Origin: Shewanella psychropiezotolerans
Lineage (GTDB): Bacteria > Pseudomonadota > Gammaproteobacteria > Enterobacterales > Shewanellaceae
Assembly: GCF_007197555.1 (NCBI RefSeq)
Contig: NZ_CP041614.1
Coordinates: 3,402,001 to 3,466,000, forward strand
DNA length: 64,000 nt
Direction of reading: 5' to 3'
The position numbers and the translations under genes are program-made. The notes beneath the pieces are model-generated. The model was given only the letters and a program-made list of their open reading frames with translations, had not been told where the DNA came from and searched no databases. Shown piece after piece: positions 28,194 to 35,580 of this stretch. The first letter of the stretch is position 1. Every line of letters begins with the position of its first letter.

Positions 28194-29026
28194 TGGTAAG
28201 ACTCTAGGTTGGGGTTTTCAAAAACAGGGTTGGCATTGATATGCACGCGTCGTAAGTGACGCGGGGTATTGGAAGTAAATGCTTCACGGCCATGAAGCAG
28301 GTTGAAATTATCCGAGATGACCAAATCCCCGGTTTGCCATTCATGCGCGTAAAAACATCGGGGGTCATAGAGTGAAGCACGCAAGCTGGCATGAAATTCT
28401 TGCGATTCTGTCTCTGTAATGCCGGAAAATGCCATATTCGATGGGTTGATAAAAACGCCTTTCTCTTCAAGATGAGGCTCGTTGTAGCGAATCACCGCAT
28501 GATTGAGATAGGGGTGTTGAGTAATGATTAGCGAGGTTGTCCGGCTATTATAGAATGCCATCTCTCGTTCATAGGTTGCCGTGATTTTTTCCCAGAGTGC
28601 AATCTCGGTTTCACTGGCATATTCAAGGGCCAGTACGGTATGAGAGAAAGTGGTCCGACCGCCATGGCCTGTTTCTGGGGCCGACACACACTGGAAAATC
28701 TGGTATTCAGGCACTTGTGGACGATACATCCCATCCCAGTGCATCGGCATATAGTTGTTGTCAAAAATATGATCGTCTGGTTTATCTTGCTGCACAAGCT
28801 CAAGGACCTTGCCAAACGGCCAGATACTGATATCTCCCCACTGCTCACAATAAGTGGCGAGATCATCATTGGTGGCAAAACTGTCAAAGCCTCTGAGCAA
28901 GACAAGCTGATGTATTTTGAACAAGGCGCGAAGGGCTTCAATATCGATGATTTGAACCGAAGCAGGTTGAGCGATGGGTTCAACCATGACGCCAAATGGG
29001 TCTAAACGTGTTATGTTATAGTGCAT
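28190..29026 (-). CDS. isnB: TauD-type Fe(II)/2-oxoglutarate oxygenase, PvcB/IsnB-like
   Basis: This 278-residue TauD/TfdA-fold oxygenase has the metal-binding motif H-W-D in NYMPMHWDGMYRPQVPEYQIF and the distal His in NFNLLHGREAFTSN, with the 2-oxoglutarate-binding Arg downstream (PRHLRRVHIN). In pvc/isn clusters PvcB/IsnB oxidises the isonitrile acid, often with decarboxylation, to a vinyl isonitrile or cyclised product. It is the first gene of the operon, with GGAG before the ATG. Recruitment into an isonitrile pathway is inferred from the synthase two genes downstream. Confidence 0.83.
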   Translation of the reverse strand: MHYNITRLDPFGVMVEPIAQPASVQIIDIEALRALFKIHQLVLLRGFDSFATNDDLATYCEQWGDISIWPFGKVLELVQQDKPDDHIFDNNYMPMHWDGMYRPQVPEYQIFQCVSAPETGHGGRTTFSHTVLALEYASETEIALWEKITATYEREMAFYNSRTTSLIITQHPYLNHAVIRYNEPHLEEKGVFINPSNMAFSGITETESQEFHASLRASLYDPRCFYAHEWQTGDLVISDNFNLLHGREAFTSNTPRHLRRVHINANPVFENPNLESYQ

Positions 29027-29688
29027 TGTTTAACGTTCTCCGACTGTACTGGCCAAGTATAACCAGACACTTTTAAAAGGGAATTTTCATAGCTAACAGG
29101 TGATTTATCTCCGTTAGCGGTGTGTAACCTTTCAACGTTGTAATACTTCATATAACTAGTCACATTTATGCTTCATATGCGCTCTAGTTGGCTGAGCTAC
29201 TTTAAATATCTAATCATGCTTCAAAAAACTTCCAAAGAATCGTTCTACCACAGCATTGACACTTCTATGTCAACACCCGTTGAGAATTAGCTAGAACTCG
29301 GCATATAATCGGAAATAACTCTCTGACAATATATCGTTTAAAACATCGCTGAATTTCTTTAACCGTTAGTCCTTCTGTTGTTCGCTCTTTTCTGAATTAT
29401 ATTTTAACCTTAATGATTGACGATCATTTTCCTTATTAAAGTGGTCCGGTTTCATTAGACTAGTACAGGCATAACAGTGTTAACGATTTCATCCTCACGT
29501 TTTTCTATTAAAAGAATAAAGTCAATGATTTAACCTGTGGCGACAAGTTTGTTGTATTTTAGGTAACGTAATACTCTTAAATTAGTAACATTAACTTTAA
29601 TGTGCCCGTTCATCTGGTGGAAATGTTTAATTCTATTAAGGTACTATTAAAAAGTATCCACAAATCTTTGTTATAACGTCATCTAAAG
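29027..29688 (-). mobile_element. Decayed IS3-family remnant and unassigned AT-rich DNA
   Basis: On the minus strand from about 29290 to 29044, broken frames still read NAVVERFFGSF, LKHD, KVAQPTRAHMKHKCD, LYEVLQR and KFPF...KVSGYTWP, the C-terminal part of an IS3 OrfB. From 29300 to 29688 I see only AT-rich sequence with stops in all frames. No promoter for the isonitrile operon was found with confidence beyond its GGAG ribosome binding site. Confidence 0.6.
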
Positions 29689-29980
29689 GTTTACCTGAAG
29701 TATGAAAGTAGTTTGTTTTGTTTTTAAATCCAACAATATTTACATTGGCAATATGAAGGTAGGGGGTATTGTAAATAATATTAGGAGGCCTGTTCCATCT
29801 GTTGTTCCCAGCTAACTATGTGTAAAACACCTAGTTTACCTGAAGTATGAAAGTAGTTTGTTTTGTTTTTAAATCTAACAACATTTACATTAATAATATA
29901 AAGGTGGGGGTTGTTGTAAATAATGTTAGCAGGCCGATTTCGCCTGTTGTTTCCGGCTAACTATGTGTAAATCACCTCAA
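29689..29980. repeat. 145-bp direct duplication containing an IS6 end
   Basis: The sequence starting GTTTACCTGAAGTATGAAAG at 29689 recurs at 29834, giving two diverged 145-bp copies. Each has about 70 bp of unknown flank followed by the right end of an IS6 element (AGGAGGCCTGTT...). The second copy continues into a longer IS6 remnant. The divergence between copies shows the duplication is old. Confidence 0.8.
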
Positions 29981-30478
29981 CATTGAATAACCTATTCATA
30001 AAATCTGATTTCTCCCTCACCAGGGAATAATTTTGTCACTTCGTAGAAAAAATAAAACTGACCTTTATTTAACATTCGTAATGACTCAAAACCTTGAATG
30101 CTTGACCAAGCGCGATTGTGCACTCTAAAGCCCCCTGTAGCGCCTATTATATTTTTTATGGGAGCATGTTCTCAATACCATTATTGAGTGACTTTACTTG
30201 CCGTTGCTTAACATCACCTCGTAAACGTTCCCCCTTTTTTAAATCGTTCGATGGAATTAGTATAAGAGAAATGTTTGTCTGTATTTAGCGTGTTAGGTTG
30301 CTTATCAAGCGTGTAAAGCTTCAATCAACGTTTAAGAAACCGATAGGCTGAGTGTTTATTTTGTTTATTTTGTTTATTTGTAAAAATAAAATTTCAAGGT
30401 TTCACCTTGCTTATTAATGGTTCGGTACAGGTAAAACCATTGGTCTTTCACTTTGACGTAGGTTTCATCAAGTTGCTA
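29906..30478 (-). mobile_element. Truncated IS6-family remnant, minus strand
   Basis: Its reverse complement follows the transposase of the element at 24531-25380 from LDETYVKVKDQWFYLYR to the right-hand inverted repeat, with frameshifts and a small GTTTATTTT expansion near 30355. The first third of the element is missing. It faces the element at 24531, so the isonitrile operon lies between inverted IS6 copies. Confidence 0.8.
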
Positions 30479-30540
30479 GGATGAGTCTTGGCTGTCAGGC
30501 GAACACACAAAATGATATCCAAACATTCGGAGGTAATGCA

Positions 30541-30717
30541 ATGACAAACTCAATCGCAGTACACACGACTTCCACTACGGTAGTTGACAGCAACAAGACA
30601 CAAGCAGGCTCCAAAAAATCCGATATCCTCAAAAATTCATGTTGGGCCAAGGTTAAAATTTCACATTGCTCAGCATTATTGAAATGTCACAATAATTTAC
30701 AAAAAGACAATCCTTAA
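30541..30717 (+). CDS. Small peptide of 58 residues, unknown
   Basis: A strong Shine-Dalgarno (GGAGGT at 30529-30534) precedes this ATG by six bases. The product begins MTNSIAVHTTSTTVVDSNKT and ends with a Cys- and Lys-rich tail (CWAKVKISHCSALLKC...). It has no signal peptide and no family I recognise. It stands between an IS6 remnant and the type III polyketide synthase, in the same orientation as the latter. It could be a free peptide, a peptide precursor, or the surviving 5' end of a lost gene. Confidence 0.45.
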   Translation: MTNSIAVHTTSTTVVDSNKTQAGSKKSDILKNSCWAKVKISHCSALLKCHNNLQKDNP

Positions 30718-30736
30718 AACTCTAAAGTAAAAGGGA

Positions 30737-30809
30737 TTCCATAATGAAAACACTATGGACTTTAAATGGTTAATTAATACATTTTGTACTAATTAACCAT
30801 TCTATGGAA
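30737..30809 (+). promoter_or_regulatory. Possible leader peptide and alternating hairpins before the PKS gene
   Basis: AAGGGA at 30731 precedes a ten-codon ORF at 30744-30773 reading MKTLWTLNG. Its stop lies in a perfect 12-bp hairpin (AATGGTTAATTA at 30765-30776 with TAATTAACCATT at 30790-30801). TTCCATA at 30737-30743 can pair either with TATGGA at 30754-30759 or with TATGGAA at 30803-30809, so two structures exclude each other. This looks like an attenuation or translational-control leader; no T-run terminator follows. The remaining gap to the PKS start holds no gene. Confidence 0.4.
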
Positions 30810-30974
30810 CGCTCGATATAATTGTATCACTATGTGCATCTCGGCTGAAGGAGGGGATGGTTGCTCGAATGTGTTGTTTTTAAATTAGCTGGTTTTTAAT
30901 TTACGATCGATGAAAGTTTAATTGATTTAAACCTGTCTTGTTGTAACAGTATAAATAATAAGGTAGATTTTGTT

Positions 30975-32018
30975 ATGACGATTTTATGTGAACCCATGGT
31001 GTATTACCCAGAGCATGTAATAACAAATGAAGATACTATTTTCTTTTTGGATGAACTACATCCGGACACGCCAAATAAAGAAAAAGCCTTTCGAATGATT
31101 AGAAATTCAACCATAGAAAAAAGACATTTAATACTCCCATTAGATAAAACTATTGAATTGGGTGATTTTGGTGAAAGAGCCACTATCTACAGCGAAGAAG
31201 CACGAAAGCAATCCACATTAGTCTCACAGCAAGCAATTAAAAAGTCAGGGGCAGCTACTAAAGATATTTCAATGGTTATAGTGACCTCATGCACAGGTTT
31301 TATGATGCCATCTTTAACTGCACATTTGATTAATTCTCTTAAATTATCTAACAGTACGATTCAACTGCCAATCGCACAGATGGGATGTGCTGCAGGTGCC
31401 TCAGCCATTAATAGAGCCTATGAACATTGCCAACAGAATTCTAGCAACAATGTTCTTATAGTTGCATTAGAAACAGCATCCTTGTGTTTCCACCGCGAAG
31501 CCAACAGACTTCAAGATTTTATTACTAATTCGTTATTTGGAGATGGCGTCGCTGCAGTAGTCATGAAAGGGGATGATAATGGTAGTGGCTTTAAATTATC
31601 AAATACCCAAAGTCATTTTATGAATAACTCTGAGGAATACATCACGTATTCTATAACCAGCAATGGATTTCATTTTTCATTAGATAAAGATGTTATGCAT
31701 TCAATTAGTAAAGTTGCACCTAAAATAGTTCAGTTTATCGAAGACTCTTTTGATAAGAAGCCTCATGAGCTGGATTCATACATTTTTCATACTGGCGGTA
31801 AAAGAATTTTGGATGAAGTAGAACGTTGTTTATCTCTTAACTCTAGTAGTCTTGATAATTCAAGAAACTGTTTACGTGATACTGGTAACACATCAAGTGT
31901 TGCTGTAATTGATGTATTAAAAAGGCATTTTAAGCAAAGAAAAGTTGGAGGTTTAGGGGTTTTAGTCGCCTTTGGCCCTGGGTTTACCACTGAAATGTCT
32001 GCAGGTGAATGGGTTTAG
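30975..32018 (+). CDS. Type III polyketide synthase (chalcone synthase-like)
   Basis: This 347-residue homodimer-type enzyme keeps the full catalytic triad: Cys138 in LPIAQMGCAAGASAI, His272 in YIFHTGGKRIL and Asn305 in LRDTGNTSSVAV, plus the C-terminal GPGFTTE loop. Such enzymes condense a CoA starter with malonyl-CoA units to pyrones or phloroglucinol/resorcinol-type phenols. Length and motifs indicate an active enzyme. AAGGTAG precedes the ATG. Base composition is visibly lower in GC than the flanking core genes, and IS6 remnants lie on both sides, which suggests transfer. Starter unit and product cannot be predicted. Confidence 0.92.
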   Translation: MTILCEPMVYYPEHVITNEDTIFFLDELHPDTPNKEKAFRMIRNSTIEKRHLILPLDKTIELGDFGERATIYSEEARKQSTLVSQQAIKKSGAATKDISMVIVTSCTGFMMPSLTAHLINSLKLSNSTIQLPIAQMGCAAGASAINRAYEHCQQNSSNNVLIVALETASLCFHREANRLQDFITNSLFGDGVAAVVMKGDDNGSGFKLSNTQSHFMNNSEEYITYSITSNGFHFSLDKDVMHSISKVAPKIVQFIEDSFDKKPHELDSYIFHTGGKRILDEVERCLSLNSSSLDNSRNCLRDTGNTSSVAVIDVLKRHFKQRKVGGLGVLVAFGPGFTTEMSAGEWV

Positions 32019-32177
32019 GTGTTGCTTAGACTATTTTGTACAGCATTTGAATGCTGCTGGCCCTCCGTCAGCTGAAATTCACGATACTCAATTATGGTAG
32101 ATTAGGGAGGAGACCATCTCATCATAATATTACGAACGGGTGCCTAGAAAGACAGCAGATATAATTCCTACGCCCCT

Positions 32178-32211
32178 AACTCTTTACAATATGCACATTA
32201 TGTAAAGAGTT
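32178..32211 (+). terminator. Stem-loop downstream of the PKS gene
   Basis: A perfect 11-bp inverted repeat (AACTCTTTACA / TGTAAAGAGTT) with a 12-base loop lies 160 bp after the stop codon. No T-run follows, so termination is uncertain. Confidence 0.45.
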
Positions 32212-32242
32212 GGCCTATTTGGGTCTGAAGTGGCATAGTGAA

Positions 32243-32388
32243 TTTTGGCTGCGAGGTGACAAAAATTATTCCTTGGTGCGGGAGAGATCCGATTTTATGA
32301 ATAGGTTATTCAATGTTGAGGTGATTTATACATAGTTAGCCGGAAACAACAGGCGAAATCGGCCTCCTAATATTATTTGCAACACCCC
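32243..32388 (+). mobile_element. IS6-family right-end remnant
   Basis: This 146-bp piece matches the 3' end of the element at 24531-25380 (TTTTGGCTGCGAGGTGAC... to TTTGCAACACC) and lies in the same orientation. It marks the right edge of the PKS segment. Confidence 0.82.
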
Positions 32389-32711
32389 TTGCTAGACACT
32401 GTCACTGCTCGTTAAGTTAAAACTCCTCCGCTTCTTAGTGGACAGTGTTATTTATATGTACACACATTTTTTTCACAACGCTAGAGCTAAACTTAGTTAT
32501 TGTTTTAGCTTAGTGTCGATGCCCTTATCTCGACGAGACCTAAAGCAGTGATCCACTTCAATACACTTGGGGTTGGATGTTATTTTTGTTGTGGTTCAGC
32601 TTGGAGCGGCCTTGATAGCTAGCTCCAATGACTTGCACAAAGTATTAGGGCTGCATAAGCATTAGGTTTGCAATTTTTATGAACTGCATGCTTGTTTTTA
32701 TCATCTAGTGA
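32389..32711. other. Gene-free gap with an inverted repeat
   Basis: ACACTGTC at 32396-32403 and GACAGTGT at 32441-32448 form an 8-bp inverted repeat around a 37-bp interior, probably another insertion-sequence end. From 32450 to 32711 nothing beyond the likely promoter area of the next gene was seen. Confidence 0.4.
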
Positions 32712-34355
32712 GTGAGAATCAGTGTGCTAACTCGTTTAAAAAATCCAACTGTCATCCAATTTACCCTATTTATCTCCATTTTCTATGTTGCTATTTTTAA
32801 CATTCCATTTTTTAGAATCGTACAAACCGGCATAGAAAAGCAAGGGGAAGTCGACCCTCTGTTCATTGCAACGATCCCTTTGTTTTTAATTTTCGCCTTG
32901 AGTTTTCTCTTCTCATTATTTAGCGTTAAATATCTGCTAAAGCCGTTCTTTATTGGCATCACCTTGCTCTCCTCCAGCGTCTTTTTCGCGGCGCTGCAAT
33001 ATAGTGTCGTGTTCGATTATGGGATGATTGAAAACACGGTGCAGACCAATTCTGCCGAGGCATTTACCTATATTAATTTCTCCTCTGTGGTCAACTTCTT
33101 GTTAACGGGTCTATTGCCTTCCTACTTGATATTAAAACTGAACATCAGGTATAAACCTGTGTTAACGGAGCTATTGTACAAATTTGCATTCATGTTGTTA
33201 ATGCTGGTTGGAATAGGGGTCATAGGTTTCTTTTATTACCAAAATTATGTGTCTTTTGGTCGAAATAACGATGAGTTAAAACGTTTCATCATACCAACTT
33301 ATGTACTTGGCTCGATCGCTAAATATACTAATATTAACTATCTACAGACTCCACTCGAGTATAAGCAGATTGGGTTAGATGCGGTTAACGAGACTCAAGA
33401 CACTAACAAGAAACCTAACCTTGTGGTGATGGTTCTAGGCGAAACGGCCAGATCGATGAACTATGAATATTATGGTTATGATAAACCCACTAACACGTAC
33501 ACAAAGCCGTACGATATGACAGCATTTATGAATACAACGTCGTGTGGGACGGCTACCGCAGTTTCTGTGCCTTGTATGTTTTCTAATATGACCCGCAAAG
33601 ACTATGATAGCCGGGAAGCCAAGGCGCAAGACGGTGTCATGGATGTATTACAGCATGGTGGCATACAGCTGCTTTGGCTCGATAATGACAGTGGTTGTAA
33701 AGGGGTATGTGATAGGGTGCCACATCTGATGGTGAAGCTAGACAGCGATCCTAAGCTTTGTAATGGGCAATTCTGTTTGGATCAGGTGCTGTTGAATGAG
33801 TTGGATAAAGCACTGGCAGAGCTTAAGCACAAGGATTCTTTGTTGGTATTACATATCATAGGCTCTCATGGGCCGACATATTATTTACGCTATCCAGAGG
33901 AACACAGAAAGTTCATTCCGGATTGCCAAAGAAGTGATATCCAAAATTGCAGTGATGAAGAATTGATGAACACCTATGATAATACCATTGTTTATACCGA
34001 CTATATTGTTGCTCAAGTCGTCGAGAGGCTCATCTCTGAGCAAGAAAGATTTGATACTGGGATGATCTATGTGTCGGACCATGGGGAATCTTTGGGTGAA
34101 AAAGGCATGTACCTCCATGGCGCACCTTATGCTATCGCTCCAGACGAGCAGATACAGATCCCTATGTTGACCTGGTTTTCTGATGACTTTGCCTCTGAAA
34201 ATAGCTTAGACCTGACATGTCTCAAGGCCAAGGCTCGAGTCGGTGGCTTTTCTCATGACAATATTTTTGATTCTTTACTCGGAATAATGAATGTAAAATC
34301 AGAAATATACGACAAAAAATTGGACATCTTCAGCTCATGTAGGCTGCCTAAATAA
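32712..34355 (+). CDS. eptA: Phosphoethanolamine-lipid A transferase, EptA family
   Basis: This 547-residue inner-membrane enzyme has five N-terminal membrane segments and a periplasmic alkaline-phosphatase-fold domain. The nucleophile Thr is in VMVLGETARSMNYEYYGY; zinc ligands appear in YVSDHGESLGE and HGAPYAIAP; paired cysteines (SCGTATAVSVPC, CKGVC, CNGQFC) fit the family's disulfides. It transfers phosphoethanolamine to lipid A and lowers susceptibility to cationic peptides. Start is GTG at 32712 or GTG at 32724, neither with a strong ribosome binding site. It is related to MCR proteins, but no mobilisation of this gene is shown. Confidence 0.92.
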   Translation: MRISVLTRLKNPTVIQFTLFISIFYVAIFNIPFFRIVQTGIEKQGEVDPLFIATIPLFLIFALSFLFSLFSVKYLLKPFFIGITLLSSSVFFAALQYSVVFDYGMIENTVQTNSAEAFTYINFSSVVNFLLTGLLPSYLILKLNIRYKPVLTELLYKFAFMLLMLVGIGVIGFFYYQNYVSFGRNNDELKRFIIPTYVLGSIAKYTNINYLQTPLEYKQIGLDAVNETQDTNKKPNLVVMVLGETARSMNYEYYGYDKPTNTYTKPYDMTAFMNTTSCGTATAVSVPCMFSNMTRKDYDSREAKAQDGVMDVLQHGGIQLLWLDNDSGCKGVCDRVPHLMVKLDSDPKLCNGQFCLDQVLLNELDKALAELKHKDSLLVLHIIGSHGPTYYLRYPEEHRKFIPDCQRSDIQNCSDEELMNTYDNTIVYTDYIVAQVVERLISEQERFDTGMIYVSDHGESLGEKGMYLHGAPYAIAPDEQIQIPMLTWFSDDFASENSLDLTCLKAKARVGGFSHDNIFDSLLGIMNVKSEIYDKKLDIFSSCRLPK

Positions 34356-34368
34356 GTAAATAGTTAAC

Positions 34369-34396
34369 AAAAGGGGATGGCAACATCCTCTTTTTT
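34369..34396 (+). terminator. Rho-independent terminator after eptA
   Basis: An 11-bp stem AAAAGGGGATG / CATCCTCTTTT (one G-T pair) with loop GCAA continues into a run of T. Confidence 0.88.
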
Positions 34397-34500
34397 GTTT
34401 ATTGTTAGTAATTAAGTCTTACTCAATTGTGAACGGATCCTCTGTGCTAATGAGATCCACATAAAATTCTACTAACAATTATTCACAGGGCGGTGGAAGC

Positions 34501-35532
34501 ATGAACTTAGCGAAGCACCTGACAGATACAGAACTGTCTGCCAAAATTCTTAGGCATGCAGTGCCTAAAATGTCTGAACTCAATATTCCCGTCACACCTG
34601 TTAATTATGCTGTTTGGTATGAATATTATCTCGGTATTAATTTAGATCTTAAACGTGCCATCGATGGCCTTATCTCAAATGGAATCACTTTTTGTACGGA
34701 AGTGAATGATGGGCTTCACAAGAATTTCATTCAAGAAAAATCAGCAGAAGTGATTGAGAATGTTCAAATTGAAACTCAGATAATCATCAATGCTTTACTC
34801 AGTAAAGTCAGTAGGTTGACTCAAGGTACAGACAGTTTTTCCGACACCTTATCTGACTTCAGCCAAGAGCTAAAACAAAAGCCCGATGTTGAAGTTCTTA
34901 ACACCTTGGTAAATCGCTTAGTCGATAATATACAAGGTGTGATTTTAAGTAATAAACAGATACAAGGGAGCTTAAACATCATGCGTGATGAGGTGAGCTC
35001 GTTAAAAAGCGAGATGGAAAATCTAAATCAGGTTGCCATGACAGATCAACTCACATCACTTAACAATCGGCGTAGCTTCGAGGATGAGGTGATGAAACAC
35101 ATGCAAGCATATACTCAAGCTCAGTCTCCAAGTTGTTTGCTCTTAATCGATATCGATCATTTTAAACTGTTTAATGACACCCATGGTCACTTAGTTGGGG
35201 ATAAAGTGCTTGCCTATGTGGCATTAGCGCTGAAACAAGCGGTGAAAGGGACTGATTTTGTTGCCCGATATGGAGGCGAAGAGTTTGTTATCTTGCTACC
35301 TAATACACGTCTAACAGACGCATTGATAGTGGCAGAGCAGTTACGTAAAGTGATATCAGAACGCAAATTAACCATAGGTAAGGATAAGAAATTATCTTTG
35401 GGCTCCATTACCGTTTCTTTGGGAGTATCGACTCTCAATATCAGTGACGATCGTGAAAGCTATTTTGTCAGGGCCGATGAAGCCCTGTATCGTGCCAAGT
35501 CGTCGGGAAGGAACTGTGTTTGTAGCGAATAA
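34501..35532 (+). CDS. Diguanylate cyclase (GGEEF)
   Basis: This 343-residue soluble protein has an N-terminal helical region (1-170, including a coiled-coil-like SLNIMRDEVSSLKSEMENLNQ) and a C-terminal GGDEF domain. The active-site motif is ARYGGEEFVILLP with the metal pair in LLIDIDHFKLFND, so it should make cyclic di-GMP. The inhibitory site position reads KGTD where RxxD is usual, which suggests weaker product inhibition. GGCGG/GGAAG lies before the ATG. The N-terminal part resembles sensor regions of Shewanella and Vibrio cyclases but is not a named domain to me. Confidence 0.9.
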   Translation: MNLAKHLTDTELSAKILRHAVPKMSELNIPVTPVNYAVWYEYYLGINLDLKRAIDGLISNGITFCTEVNDGLHKNFIQEKSAEVIENVQIETQIIINALLSKVSRLTQGTDSFSDTLSDFSQELKQKPDVEVLNTLVNRLVDNIQGVILSNKQIQGSLNIMRDEVSSLKSEMENLNQVAMTDQLTSLNNRRSFEDEVMKHMQAYTQAQSPSCLLLIDIDHFKLFNDTHGHLVGDKVLAYVALALKQAVKGTDFVARYGGEEFVILLPNTRLTDALIVAEQLRKVISERKLTIGKDKKLSLGSITVSLGVSTLNISDDRESYFVRADEALYRAKSSGRNCVCSE

Positions 35533-35539
35533 TACTGGA

Positions 35540-35571
35540 AGATATCAGGTTTAAAAGCGAACCTGATATCT
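35540..35571. terminator. Bidirectional stem-loop between the cyclase and acetyltransferase genes
   Basis: A perfect 12-bp stem (AGATATCAGGTT / AACCTGATATCT) with an 8-base loop lies between convergent genes. No long T-run, so strength is uncertain. Confidence 0.6.
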
Positions 35572-35580
35572 GATGCTTGA

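Noticed and set aside
26027..28830. Several 80-155-residue ORFs opposite or overlapping the isonitrile operon
   Set aside because: They are shadows of the three strongly supported genes, without recognisable domains or ribosome binding sites.
30481..30540. Upstream in-frame start (MSLGCQANTQ) for the 58-residue peptide
   Set aside because: It lacks a Shine-Dalgarno and lies at the edge of an IS6 remnant; GGAGGT points to the ATG at 30541.
30849..30885. AAGGAGGGG followed by ATG (MVARMCCF)
   Set aside because: The spacing of two bases is too short for initiation and the ORF has only eight codons.
32712..34355. EptA as a mobile MCR-type resistance gene
   Set aside because: Although insertion-sequence remnants lie upstream, the gene has its own terminator and Shewanella chromosomes commonly carry intrinsic eptA genes; no evidence of mobilisation.
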